Origin: Actinomycetes bacterium
Lineage (GTDB): Bacteria > Actinomycetota > Acidimicrobiia > Acidimicrobiales > JABEUL01
Reading direction: 5' to 3'
Length of the DNA stretch: 36,788 nucleotides
Assembly: GCA_021777355.1 (NCBI GenBank)
Contig: JAJYDO010000001.1
Span: forward strand, 68,601-105,388
Below are positions 23,949 through 32,712 of the stretch, in pieces. The notes under the pieces were generated by a model, which was not told where the DNA came from, did no database searches, and was given only the letters and a program-made list of their open reading frames with translations. Within the stretch, counting starts at the first letter, position 1, and every line of letters starts with the position of its first letter. Position numbers and translations under genes: made by a program.

Positions 23949-24506
23949 ATGATGCCTGAATCCTCCGAATATATCTTTATCGAAGAAATGGCCGCCTTTG
24001 TAGGCGCGGTTGTATGGCTTGAATGTGAACTTCAGGAGATATTTCAAAAGGTGCTCGTCAATTTCTCAAAGTTCCAACTTGACATTTCTTTCTGCCAACT
24101 TGAACCTGATTCGAAATCAGAGATTGACGCTTTGGTGGCCACTTGTGCGAGATTGGCAAAAATTCATGGGGAGTCGGCCAGATCTTGGGCATCGTTGATC
24201 CCAATTTCGCTCCCGTCATATGGATCGAGAGACGTTGTCAGCGATGAAAACCTTTCTAGGTTCTCACTCGAGCCTCTGGCGCATAAGTTTTCGGATGAGA
24301 CCTTTAATACTGAACTCTCTATTGAAGATAAAAAAAGATACTTTAATGATTTTATAAGCCCTATAATAAAGGCTCAATTAGTAAAGATAGAACGTTCATT
24401 TTCATCCTATTTAGCTCGTAGTTCAATAAATTGTGATGAACCCTTTACAAATATGCTGCGGACCTCTATTTTACTAGTAAACAATGAAATAGATATGCTT
24501 TCATAG
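23949..24506 (+). CDS. hypothetical protein downstream of nadE
   Basis: A 185-residue soluble, mostly helical protein starting directly after the nadE stop (TGA then ATG ATG; 23949 or 23952). It is acidic, with no signal peptide, membrane segment or motif I recognise (EMAAFVGAVVWLECELQEIF; SFSSYLARSSINCDEPFTNM). Tight spacing argues for co-transcription with greA-nadE. Its ends and codon use look normal, so it is probably a real, lineage-restricted gene. Confidence 0.65.
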   Translation: MMPESSEYIFIEEMAAFVGAVVWLECELQEIFQKVLVNFSKFQLDISFCQLEPDSKSEIDALVATCARLAKIHGESARSWASLIPISLPSYGSRDVVSDENLSRFSLEPLAHKFSDETFNTELSIEDKKRYFNDFISPIIKAQLVKIERSFSSYLARSSINCDEPFTNMLRTSILLVNNEIDMLS

Positions 24507-24559
24507 GGGCTTCATTTGTAAGTATTTTACCGTCTTTGGTGGTATTTTGTTCGAAGTAC

Positions 24560-24588
24560 TTGACACGACAGGTACAATGCACTATTGG
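24560..24588 (+). promoter_or_regulatory. putative promoter of the sigma-factor gene
   Basis: A perfect -35 TTGACA (24560-24565) is followed after 17 bases by TATTGG (24583-24588), a poor -10. A better -10-like TACAAT (24573-24578) is too close to that -35. The leader to the GTG at 24712 would be about 115 bases. Confidence 0.35.
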
Positions 24589-24711
24589 AAGTATTGAATC
24601 TTTCGAACTGGCCGGACACCCAATGGATGTCGGTCTAATTAATTGTTGGAAAATGAGGCGTAAAAGCCGTTGTTTGATTTGGCCCGCGCCAAATATATCG
24701 GAGGACCCTAA

Positions 24712-25650
24712 GTGGCAAAAGATCGGATCGAAAGAGATGATGAGGATCTCGTCAGGCTTTACCTTACCGATATTGGACAGTATCCGCTTTTAACTAAAGA
24801 CGATGAGGTCCACCTGGCTCAACAGATAGAGGAGGGGCTCAAGGCTTATCGACTTCTTAGTGAAAAAGCCAAAGAGCTGACTCCGGCGAAAAAACGAGAG
24901 TATCGCAGGCTGTCAAGAAAAGGCGAGGATGCCCAGCGGCAGTTTGTCCAATCAAACTTGAGGCTGGTAGTTTCCATTGCCAAGAAATATCAGGCTTCAG
25001 GGCTTCCTCTTTTGGACCTTATCCAAGAAGGAAACTTGGGCCTCATGCATGCAGTGGAGAAATTCGACTGGCGAAAGGGATTCAAGTTCTCAACTTATGC
25101 GACTTGGTGGATTCGCCAAGCCATCACAAGAGGAATTGCCAACACGGGCCGCACCATAAGGCTTCCAGTACACGCTGGTGACACCTTGGCCCGGGTCCAA
25201 AAGGCTCAAGCCAGATTAGAGCTTAAGTTTGGAAGGCCTCCGACTTTAATTGAGCTTGGCCAAGAAGTTGAACTCCCGGAAGACAAATTAATCGAGGCCT
25301 TGCGATTCCGCTCAGAACCGCTGTCGCTTTCTGAACCACTTAGGGAAGACGGAGATGCCGAGCTTGGAGATGTTGTTGAAGACCGAGCTGCAGAGTCTCC
25401 TTTTGAATCTGCGGCCACGTCACTTTTGCCCTCTGAGATCATGAGACTTTTAGCTCCTCTGGATGAAAGAGAGCGCGAAATTCTTCGTCTTCGATTTGGA
25501 CTGGACCGAGGCGAGTCAAGAACATTGGAAGAAGTGGGCGCCGAGTTCAATCTCACCCGAGAGAGGATTCGCCAGATTGAAGCACGTGCCATGTCAAAGC
25601 TTCGTCACCCCTCTTCTGATACCGGTGCGAGAGATCTCCTAACCGTTTAG
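24712..25650 (+). CDS. RNA polymerase sigma-70 factor, RpoD/SigB-like (group 1/2)
   Basis: The 312-residue protein has region 1.2 (DLVRLYLTDIGQYPLLT), regions 2.1-2.4 (NLRLVVSIAKKYQASGLPLL, DLIQEGNLGLMHAVEKFDWR, FSTYATWWIRQAITRGIANT), region 3 (IRLPVHAGDTLARVQKAQAR), and regions 4.1-4.2 (LDEREREILRLRFGLDRGES, LTRERIRQIEARAMSKLRHP). There is no region 1.1 or lysine-rich N-terminal extension, so it is either a compact primary sigma or a SigB/HrdD-type relative; the -10-recognition helix is of the primary type. The start is GTG 24712 with CGGAGGA six bases upstream. No anti-sigma gene is adjacent. Confidence 0.92.
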   Translation: MAKDRIERDDEDLVRLYLTDIGQYPLLTKDDEVHLAQQIEEGLKAYRLLSEKAKELTPAKKREYRRLSRKGEDAQRQFVQSNLRLVVSIAKKYQASGLPLLDLIQEGNLGLMHAVEKFDWRKGFKFSTYATWWIRQAITRGIANTGRTIRLPVHAGDTLARVQKAQARLELKFGRPPTLIELGQEVELPEDKLIEALRFRSEPLSLSEPLREDGDAELGDVVEDRAAESPFESAATSLLPSEIMRLLAPLDEREREILRLRFGLDRGESRTLEEVGAEFNLTRERIRQIEARAMSKLRHPSSDTGARDLLTV

Positions 25651-25673
25651 CTTTACCAGGCTTAACAGCTGCA

Positions 25674-27371
25674 ATGCCTGAAAAATATCATTTTGACTTT
25701 TCTTGGGAGGGGGCATTTGGCCATTGCGTCACGCTTGTTGAAAACAACTGTGAAAAGGGGCTAATAATCGATATCGGTGCGGGCTACGGCGCTATTGCCG
25801 AACCTTTGGTGGAGAGAGGTTTTGAGTATTTAGCTACTGACATCGACCAGAACTCGCTTGATGAGATAAAAACTCGTGGATTTGAGACGCACCTGCTTGA
25901 TCTTGAAGATCACAGCGCTTTAAGTGCGGAGATTGTCAAGATTGCATCTGGGCGGAAAGTTTCTGCGATTACCGGACTTGATGTCATTGAACACCTAAGG
26001 GAACCGGATTTGACGCTTAAGTCCATAAAAAAAGCTCTCTTAATGCTTGACAGTCCCATTTTGGTATTAAGCATTCCAAATGTAGCTCACATCGACCTGG
26101 GATTAAAATTGATAGGAGGCCGTTGGGATATCACCCAGACAGGACTTTTGGATTCAACTCATGTTTCGCTCTTCACCAAAAAAAGGATTGATTCAACACT
26201 AAGTTCTCTAGGGTTCGAACTAATTGATGAAAACGATGTGATCATCGCCGATTCTGAGCAAAGCGAGGCCGGAAGCAATCCGCTTTTTACAAGGTCAACG
26301 TCAATCTCTCAGGCACTTAGACTAATCAGAAATATCTCAGACGGCTATGGTGAAACATATCAGTTTGTGAGGGCTTTTCGTGTCGGAAGTAAGATATCTG
26401 ACCCCGAGAATCAGTTAGAAAATGTCGATGTGACTTTTGTGCTTCATGGAGACTTCGACCATTTGGCACTCTTGGATCTCGCAGGTGACATTGAGGCATT
26501 CGGAGAAAATTTCAGGTGTGAAATAGCATTTTTAACAACTGAAGATCTTTCAGGCTTCGTCGAGAATTACGAGGGCAAAGAGGTGCTGATTCCTTTGAAG
26601 AACAGCGAAGGCAATTCTACATTTTCCGAATTTATTTCTAACCTTTTGAGGGAATCCACTGGCAAGCGATTGATCTTTTTGACAAAGGGCGAGAGGATCA
26701 AAGATGACTTTTTCGATAACTTTAGAAACTTTAATACTTTCAACCCAGACAAAGTCTTATTTGGCTTAAAGGAAAGCCCGGATGCTGAAGTCGGTGGGCT
26801 TTTGACTGCGCACTTTGGCCAAGAGATCGACATGGCAAAAGTCGACCTCCTGATGCTATTGACCCTTTCTAATTGGGATATTTTTTGGTTTGCCATCCCG
26901 AAAGATCTTTTGGAAACTCTTGCAATTTATGAAATAGCCACCGATATCAACCAGCTGATAGTTCTTTCAATTTCATTTTTGGGGCTGGTGTTTGCACCAG
27001 GTGCCAACTTGATCCATGGCGGCAATGAACACTTTCAAGGAAGTTTTTCTGCTCCTAGCGGCCTAGAGCTTTTGGATACTCCCCTTTTGATGCCCAATGG
27101 ATGGCAATTGACAGTTGCAAGGCTTCAAGTTGAAATCGAAGAGTCGAGAAAGTTGAGAATTGAACTTTCTTCGGCTAGGTCCAACTTAGAGATTTTAAAT
27201 AACACAATAGAAGGGCGAAATGCCGAAATTGAGACAGCAAGACGCCGCCAAGAGGCGACCGATATCCACGTGGCAAATTTGGAGAACCAAATCAAAGCTA
27301 TTGAAGCTTCAACTTCATGGAAATTAACTGGCCCGCTTCGAAAAGCAACCGACCGATTCAACAAGACGTGA
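25674..27371 (+). CDS. methyltransferase with central GT-like domain and C-terminal coiled coil (surface polysaccharide type)
   Basis: Residues 1-240 form a class I methyltransferase of the Methyltransf_23 type: GLIIDIGAGYGAIAEPLVER, YLATDIDQNSLDEI, AITGLDVIEHLREPDLTLKS, STHVSLFTKKRIDSTLSSLG. Residues about 245-460 (VDVTFVLHGDFDHLALLDLA...) resemble a degenerate family-2 glycosyltransferase fold, but I see no DxD. Residues about 480-550 are a coiled coil (EIEESRKLRIELSSARSNLE), ending with the STSWKLTGPLR signature that recurs at the C-termini of cell-surface polysaccharide glycosyltransferases and methyltransferases. A role in modifying or capping an envelope glycan is inferred. It follows the sigma gene by 23 bases and precedes msrA. 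Confidence 0.78.
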   Translation: MPEKYHFDFSWEGAFGHCVTLVENNCEKGLIIDIGAGYGAIAEPLVERGFEYLATDIDQNSLDEIKTRGFETHLLDLEDHSALSAEIVKIASGRKVSAITGLDVIEHLREPDLTLKSIKKALLMLDSPILVLSIPNVAHIDLGLKLIGGRWDITQTGLLDSTHVSLFTKKRIDSTLSSLGFELIDENDVIIADSEQSEAGSNPLFTRSTSISQALRLIRNISDGYGETYQFVRAFRVGSKISDPENQLENVDVTFVLHGDFDHLALLDLAGDIEAFGENFRCEIAFLTTEDLSGFVENYEGKEVLIPLKNSEGNSTFSEFISNLLRESTGKRLIFLTKGERIKDDFFDNFRNFNTFNPDKVLFGLKESPDAEVGGLLTAHFGQEIDMAKVDLLMLLTLSNWDIFWFAIPKDLLETLAIYEIATDINQLIVLSISFLGLVFAPGANLIHGGNEHFQGSFSAPSGLELLDTPLLMPNGWQLTVARLQVEIEESRKLRIELSSARSNLEILNNTIEGRNAEIETARRRQEATDIHVANLENQIKAIEASTSWKLTGPLRKATDRFNKT

Positions 27372-27387
27372 TTACTACTATTACCTC

Positions 27388-28074
27388 ATGGGCTTACTTT
27401 CAGACTATCTAGAGCGAAAAACTTCCAAGCTTTCACTTCCAGATGCAAATAATGCATTAGCCGGACGTGACCAAGCGATCATTACACAATGTCTGCACGA
27501 AGTGAAAAGGGCTAGTATTTTCCCGCCATTTGATGAGAAGTACAAGTCTCTTGTTCTGGCCATGGGCTGTTTCTGGGGTGCAGAGAAGCTTATGTGGCAG
27601 ATTCCGGGCGTAGCGGTCACGGCTGCAGGCTATGCAGGAGGGATCACTAAAAACCCCACTTATGAAGAGGTTTGCTCGGGTGCTACAGGACACAGCGAAG
27701 CTGTTTTAGTAGTTTACGACACGGCAAAAGTCAACCTGGAGAATTTAGTCAAGACATTTTTTGAGAATCATGATCCAACTCAGGGAAACAGGCAGGGAAA
27801 CGACATCGGGACTCAGTATCGCTCTTTAATTATGTACGACTCCAAAGAGGAGCTAGACATAATAAATTCAATTCGAGACAGTTACGATAAATCACTGCAA
27901 AAGGCCGGCTATCCCTCCATAACTACCGAGATAGCTCCCAGAAGCGACTTCTTCTATGCCGAAGAGTACCATCAACAGTATCTCGCAAAGAATCCTATGG
28001 GATATTGCTCAATAGGCGGCACCGGAATATCTTGCCAAGCGGGTCTAGTCACATTTGAAAAAGAGACTAGCTGA
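27388..28074 (+). CDS. msrA: peptide methionine sulfoxide reductase A
   Basis: MsrA reduces methionine-S-sulfoxide in proteins. The 228-residue product contains the catalytic Cys in AMGCFWGAEKLMW, the family blocks GYAGGITKNPTYEEVCSG, TGHSEAVLVVYD, ENHDPTQGNRQGNDIGTQYR and FYAEEYHQQYL, and a C-terminal pair of Cys (GYCSIGGTGISC) suited to resolving the disulfide. The N-terminal extension of about 55 residues is common in actinobacterial MsrA. The start ATG 27388 lies 16 bases after the upstream stop without a good ribosome site. The last 8 bases overlap the convergent VOC gene. Confidence 0.95.
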   Translation: MGLLSDYLERKTSKLSLPDANNALAGRDQAIITQCLHEVKRASIFPPFDEKYKSLVLAMGCFWGAEKLMWQIPGVAVTAAGYAGGITKNPTYEEVCSGATGHSEAVLVVYDTAKVNLENLVKTFFENHDPTQGNRQGNDIGTQYRSLIMYDSKEELDIINSIRDSYDKSLQKAGYPSITTEIAPRSDFFYAEEYHQQYLAKNPMGYCSIGGTGISCQAGLVTFEKETS

Positions 28075-28906
28075 GGTTTTCCTGAAAATTATTAGTCCCC
28101 GATCCGGCATCTGCAATCGACTCTCTTTTGCGCAGTGGATGATCTTCGGGAACTTCAACGATGTAGAGTCTCACTCCGTCGGGATCACTAACCCACATCT
28201 CTTTTAGGCCCCAAGGCTCTAATCTTGGGCCCCTGGTGATAAGTACACCGCGTCGCCGCAATAGCTCTGAGGCGGCTTCAACGTCTCTAACCTGTAACCA
28301 AATGGACAACGCTGGAGAAGCACCGGCTCCAACCCCTGAGACTTCCAAAAATCCGCCCCCCAGATGGAACACCACCCCTTTTTGATCTCCCTGTCCAAAC
28401 TCTCTAAAAACAGCCAGCCCTAGATCGTTGCGATAGAAATTAATAGATCTCTCGAGGTTATTTGGGCGCAGCAGAATACGGCTGGAAAGTATTTCCATGG
28501 CATTTCCTTCTTCCTCAAAAAATGTGGTGGTCTCCTTAATTGAATCAAAAATAGCTGCTAAATCGCCAATTGAACTAAATGCGTCTGTAGCTTTTACAAG
28601 ACCTTCTACATATCCGACTAATTTGCATAAGCCTTCTCTCAATGCGTCATCGACCCCAAGTTCACCTTTGAAAATCTTCACTGCAGTTGCATAGCTATAG
28701 GCTAAACCTGGCGCTTGTCCATTTGACCGGCCCATTTCATATCTAATCCCCGCTCCGTCTGACACGAGCCGATAGGTTAAGTCCCCAAACGGGGTGGAAG
28801 AGACGTGAAACTCAATCTCAGAGGCTTTCAAGTCCGAGGGATACGAACTTGATTGAAATCTCTCGTTACACAGATTAAAAAATTCGTTTGAGAGAAATAG
28901 CGGCAC
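28067..28906 (-). CDS. fusion protein: SCP2-like domain plus VOC (glyoxalase-type) domain
   Basis: The N-terminal 110 residues (LTYRLVSDGAGIRYEMGRSN, then YSYATAVKIFKGELGVDDAL, REGLCKLVGYVEGLVKA) look like an SCP2-type sterol/lipid-binding fold. Residues about 136-262 are a VOC beta-alpha-beta-beta-beta module (ILLRPNNLERSINFYRNDLG, HLGGGFLEVSG, LSIWLQVRDVEAASELLRRR, MWVSDPDGVRLYIVEVP) as in glyoxalases and dioxygenases; one or two metal ligands may be present (Glu in LEVSG, Glu in IVEVP). Function is unknown. It starts at GTG 28906, 19 bases after sdhB on the same strand, so it is probably the last gene of the sdh operon. Confidence 0.72.
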   Translation of the reverse strand: MPLFLSNEFFNLCNERFQSSSYPSDLKASEIEFHVSSTPFGDLTYRLVSDGAGIRYEMGRSNGQAPGLAYSYATAVKIFKGELGVDDALREGLCKLVGYVEGLVKATDAFSSIGDLAAIFDSIKETTTFFEEEGNAMEILSSRILLRPNNLERSINFYRNDLGLAVFREFGQGDQKGVVFHLGGGFLEVSGVGAGASPALSIWLQVRDVEAASELLRRRGVLITRGPRLEPWGLKEMWVSDPDGVRLYIVEVPEDHPLRKRESIADAGSGTNNFQENLS

Positions 28907-28925
28907 CTACAAATGGTACCTGTTT

Positions 28926-29693
28926 TTAGGCGCTGGCCTGAGTCTTGGAACTTCTTTTGAAGATTTTTCTTCCGAGCCAAGCTATCGGGTCGTATCTGTC
29001 GTCGACAACTCGCTCTTTCAGAGGAATTATTGCATTATCGGTTATGTGAATATGCTCCGGGCAGACCTCAGTGCAGCACTTGGTGATATTGCACATTCCA
29101 AGCCCGGCTTTTTCTTGCAGCAATTTTCTTCTGTCATTGGTGTCCAAAGGGTGCATCTCAAGGTCCGCATACCGAATAAAGAGCCTGGGTCCGGCATAAT
29201 TTTCTTTATTTTCCTCGTGGTCTCTTATTACATGGCACACATCTTGGCATAAGAAACATTCGATGCATTTTCTAAACTCTTGGCCTCGTTCAATGTCTTG
29301 TTGCATCATGCGATAAGTTCCGTCTTTTTCCCTGGGCTTTGGCTTCAGGGCCGGAACTTCCTTGAGTTTTTCAAAGTTAAATGAGACATCGGTTACCAAA
29401 TCTCTAATAATCGGAAAGGTCTTCATGGGAGTAATGGTGACAGGTTCGCCTTCTGGCAGCGAGTTCATTCTTGTCATGCACATCAGTCTCGGCCTGCCGT
29501 TGATCTCGGCAGAACACGACCCGCACTTCCCTGCTTTGCAGTTCCATCTAACTGCCAAGTCGGGAGCTTGCCCTGCCTGCACACGGTGAACTACATCAAG
29601 AACTACCTCGCCTTCTTGGGCTGGCACCACATACTCTTTAAACTCTCCGCCGTTTTCGTCCCCTCGCCAAATGCGAACAGTTATGTCACTCAT
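28926..29693 (-). CDS. sdhB: succinate dehydrogenase iron-sulfur subunit
   Basis: SdhB passes electrons from SdhA to quinone. The 255-residue protein has the plant-ferredoxin-like [2Fe-2S] cysteines (WNCKAGKCGSCSAEI with RLMC), then CIECFLCQDVC and CNITKCCTEVCPEHI for the [4Fe-4S] and [3Fe-4S] clusters. This form with an N-terminal DITVRIWRGDENGGEFKEY resembles the mycobacterial Sdh1 type (Rv0247c). Its ATG overlaps the sdhA stop by 4 bases (ATGA). The clusters would need the A-type carrier and general Fe-S assembly. Confidence 0.95.
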   Translation of the reverse strand: MSDITVRIWRGDENGGEFKEYVVPAQEGEVVLDVVHRVQAGQAPDLAVRWNCKAGKCGSCSAEINGRPRLMCMTRMNSLPEGEPVTITPMKTFPIIRDLVTDVSFNFEKLKEVPALKPKPREKDGTYRMMQQDIERGQEFRKCIECFLCQDVCHVIRDHEENKENYAGPRLFIRYADLEMHPLDTNDRRKLLQEKAGLGMCNITKCCTEVCPEHIHITDNAIIPLKERVVDDRYDPIAWLGRKIFKRSSKTQASA

Positions 29694-31528
29694 TTGTCTC
29701 CTCCTTTAGGAGTCGGGTTGCTCACAGGCGGTGCATCTTCAAATAAAACCGCAAGCTCGGCAGGCATCACCGGAAGAGGTGCCGGCGTGACTGACATTGC
29801 GCCGTTTTTAAATGAAACCACATGATTAATTTTTCCAAACTCAGGATCTGCCTTGGGAAAGTCATCTCTTGTGTGGCCGCCTCTACTTTCTTTTCTAAGA
29901 ATTGCAGAATTAGCGCAGGCCTTTGAAACAGTGATCATTGACTTGAGATCTACCGCTGTATGCCACGAAGAATTAAATCGCCTTCCACCTGTTGCGCCCA
30001 CCTTGTCAACCCGGTCCTGTAGCACTTCAAGTTTTTCAATTGCTTCTTCCAGCTCTCTATGGGTTCGAATTATTCCAACCAAATCTTGCATGGTTTCTTG
30101 CAAGTCATGTTGCACCGAAAATGGATTCTCCGCATCGGAGCGGGTAAGGGGGAGCAGCGTTTCACTTATTGCGTCGTTGACCAAAGCTTCTGAGATTTTT
30201 GGAGTACTTGTCATGCCCAATGCTCTCTCGGAGGCGCCGATCCCTGCGCGTCGTCCAAAAACTATTAGGTCGCTTAACGAGTTTCCACCCAATCTGTTGG
30301 ATCCATGCATCCCACCTGCAACTTCACCGGCTGCAAATAGTCCGTCAACTGTGGCTCTAGTTGAATCAGGATCAACCCTGACTCCACCCATTGCGTAGTG
30401 GCATGTTGGTCCGACTTCCATCGGAGTCGTTGTAATATCAACGTCGGCAAGTTCTTTGAACTGGTGGTACATCGAAGGGAGGCGGCGCCTAATGTACTCG
30501 GGAGATCTTCTTGATGCAATGTCTAGGTAGACTCCGCCGTGAGCCGTGCCGCGGCCAGCTTTAACCTCTGAGTTAATGGATCTTGCAACTTCGTCTCTTG
30601 GAAGAAGCTCAGGTGGACGTCGGAAATTCTTGTCGTCATACCATTTGTCTGCTTCTTCGACACTGTCTGCGGTATCAGGGGCGAACATTGGAGGGATGTA
30701 GTTAAACATAAACCTCTCGCCATCAGAGTTCTTAAGAATTCCACCGTCTCCCCTGACTCCTTCTGTGACCAAAAGTCCTCTGACTGAAAGAGGCCAGACC
30801 ATCCCGGTTGGGTGAAACTGCACGAATTCCATGTCAATAAGGTCCGCACCGGCCCAAAGCGCCAAAGCATGTCCATCCCCGCTTGACTCCCAGGAATTAG
30901 ATGTGTACTTCCATGACTTTCCGATTCCACCTGAGGCCAAGACAAAAGATTTCCCTCTAAAGAGAACAAACTCGCCTGAGTTGCGCCAAAAACCAAGAGC
31001 ACCAGCAACTGCACCACTGTCATCATGTATGAGCTTGACAATCTTTAGCTCCATGAAAACATCAATCCCCATGGCAACTGCCCGCTGCTGAAGAGTTCTA
31101 ATGAGCTCGAGGCCTGTGCGGTCACCCACGTGGGCAAGTCTGGCGTAGCGGTGGCCCCCAAAATCTCTCTGGAGAATCAGGCCGTCTTTGGTGCGATCAA
31201 ATAGAGCTCCCCACTCTTCGAGTTCATAAACTCGATCCGGTGCCTCTTTGGCGTGCAGCTCGGCCATCCGCCAGTTGTTGAGCATCTTCCCGCCTCGCAT
31301 AGTGTCTCGAAAGTGCACCTTCCAGTTATCTTCCGGCCACACATTTCCCATAGCTGCCGCCAAGCCGCCTTCAGCCATGACAGTATGGGCCTTGCCAAGA
31401 AGCGATTTGCAAACCAGAGCCGTTTTGGCACCTCTTGCAACCGATTCGATGGCTGCCCGGAGTCCGGCTCCCCCTGCACCGATAATGACGACATCGTAAT
31501 CATGTGTCTCAACTGAGGACTCAGTCAC
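29690..31528 (-). CDS. sdhA: succinate dehydrogenase flavoprotein subunit
   Basis: SdhA oxidises succinate to fumarate with covalently bound FAD. The 612-residue protein has the N-terminal FAD site VVIIGAGGAGLRAAIESVAR, the FAD-linking His48 in KAHTVMAEGGLAAAMG, the substrate region FVQFHPTGMVWP, TEGVRGDGGIL and HGGVYLDIASR, and GLFAAGEVAGGMHGSNRLGG, NSLSDLIVFGRRAG. The C-terminal helical domain is complete, ending about 20 residues past APLPVMPAEL. The start is GTG 31528. It sits between sdhC and sdhB, the same order as Rv0249c-Rv0248c-Rv0247c. Confidence 0.95.
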   Translation of the reverse strand: MTESSVETHDYDVVIIGAGGAGLRAAIESVARGAKTALVCKSLLGKAHTVMAEGGLAAAMGNVWPEDNWKVHFRDTMRGGKMLNNWRMAELHAKEAPDRVYELEEWGALFDRTKDGLILQRDFGGHRYARLAHVGDRTGLELIRTLQQRAVAMGIDVFMELKIVKLIHDDSGAVAGALGFWRNSGEFVLFRGKSFVLASGGIGKSWKYTSNSWESSGDGHALALWAGADLIDMEFVQFHPTGMVWPLSVRGLLVTEGVRGDGGILKNSDGERFMFNYIPPMFAPDTADSVEEADKWYDDKNFRRPPELLPRDEVARSINSEVKAGRGTAHGGVYLDIASRRSPEYIRRRLPSMYHQFKELADVDITTTPMEVGPTCHYAMGGVRVDPDSTRATVDGLFAAGEVAGGMHGSNRLGGNSLSDLIVFGRRAGIGASERALGMTSTPKISEALVNDAISETLLPLTRSDAENPFSVQHDLQETMQDLVGIIRTHRELEEAIEKLEVLQDRVDKVGATGGRRFNSSWHTAVDLKSMITVSKACANSAILRKESRGGHTRDDFPKADPEFGKINHVVSFKNGAMSVTPAPLPVMPAELAVLFEDAPPVSNPTPKGGDK

Positions 31529-31583
31529 AACCTATACCCTGACCTTTCCAAGTTTGCATAAAAACATATGTATCTCACGAGAA

Positions 31584-32450
31584 CTAAAAGAACTTAGGGT
31601 CATGTATTGTGCCCATTGCCACTAGGTAAACATAGAAATCGGTGAATCCAATCCATACCAAACTCAGCCAGGCAAACAACATGTGATGGGGATTAATCAC
31701 CGATATTTTCTTCCAGAACCAGTACCTGACAGGCGCCTTGGAAAACGTGTTTGTATGTCCGCCGCATAAGTGCCTGCAGGCATGACATGAAAGCGTGTAG
31801 AGCCAAATTAACACCGCATTGACAACAAAGATCAAGGTGCCAAGGCCGACCCCGATTCCTCCGGAAAATCTAAATGCCAAGACTGCGTCGTAGGTCAAAA
31901 TTCCTGCGAAAACCACTGCAAAATACCAAAAGTATCGGTGGATGTTATTTAGGATCAAAGGAAACTTGGTCTCACCCGAGTACTTCTTGTGAGGCTCAGT
32001 GACTGCACAGGCCGGTGGGGAAAACCAAAAAGAGCGGTAATAGGCCTTTCGGTAGTAATAACAAGTGGCCCTAAAACCACCGGGGAAAATAAGGATTAGA
32101 AAAGCTGGAGAGAGCTTCCACCAGTTGAAAACATGGTTTGAGGTATTCACGCATGAATTAGTCAAGCACGGCGAATAAAAAGGAGACAGGTAGTCTCTTC
32201 CGCTGCCCACATAGTAGTGGCTGGGCATAATGCCCACATAGTAGTGGCCGTTCCTAATTGCAGTCCATGAGGCATACGCCACAAATAAAGCAAGCCCGAC
32301 GCCGCTGGCCAGCTGGGGAAGCCACCAAGCGCCCTTTCTAAGGGTTTTTACTTTTGGACCGCCTCTTGCCCCTCCCAGCGATACGGGGGTCGAAACGGGT
32401 TTCGGATTTGAATCAGTGAGTGTCACCAAAATAACACCGTAGCGCGTCAT
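31584..32450 (-). CDS. sdhC: succinate dehydrogenase membrane subunit, single-chain Sdh1 type
   Basis: The 288-residue protein has about five membrane spans: around 47-65 (LASGVGLALFVAYASWTAIR), 113-130 (LSPAFLILIFPGGFR), 170-190 (YFWYFAVVFAGILTYDAVLA), 200-220 (LGTLIFVVNAVLIWLYTL) and 255-278 (HMLFAWLSLVWIGFTDFYVYL). Conserved His and Cys (SCHACRHLCGGH; NPHHMLF; NNIHRYFW) could bind heme. It resembles Rv0249c, the single anchor of mycobacterial Sdh1. Two starts are possible: ATG 32450 or GTG 32426 (VTLTDSNP). The loop after the first span contains a doubled HYYVG. It is the first gene of the operon. Confidence 0.88.
   Translation of the reverse strand: MTRYGVILVTLTDSNPKPVSTPVSLGGARGGPKVKTLRKGAWWLPQLASGVGLALFVAYASWTAIRNGHYYVGIMPSHYYVGSGRDYLSPFYSPCLTNSCVNTSNHVFNWWKLSPAFLILIFPGGFRATCYYYRKAYYRSFWFSPPACAVTEPHKKYSGETKFPLILNNIHRYFWYFAVVFAGILTYDAVLAFRFSGGIGVGLGTLIFVVNAVLIWLYTLSCHACRHLCGGHTNTFSKAPVRYWFWKKISVINPHHMLFAWLSLVWIGFTDFYVYLVAMGTIHDPKFF
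32204..32248 (-). repeat. 27-bp-period internal duplication in sdhC
   Basis: The 18-base string TGCCCACATAGTAGTGGC occurs at 32204-32221 and again at 32231-32248. In the protein this gives HYYVG-IMPS-HYYVG, a nine-residue duplication in the loop leading to the conserved YLSPFYSPC motif. Confidence 0.85.
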
Positions 32451-32712
32451 GGAGGCCTATGAAAAGATAGAAACTAAATTTTCTATTCATTCAATCGATA
32501 GCAAAGATATAATACCTGGTAGATAGACATTTATGATTATCCGCAAAATAGAGAAATTTCTTGAAAGTCTCCGAAATTTGGGCCATTTCGCGTAACTTTA
32601 ATATAAGGGAGACTCTGAATTCACCTAAAAATAGCCTCTTAAACATGGAATTTATTTAGAAAAACTATCTTCCAAAGTCCTTTCCACCGGTCTTGGGATC
32701 TAAGCTCATTAT

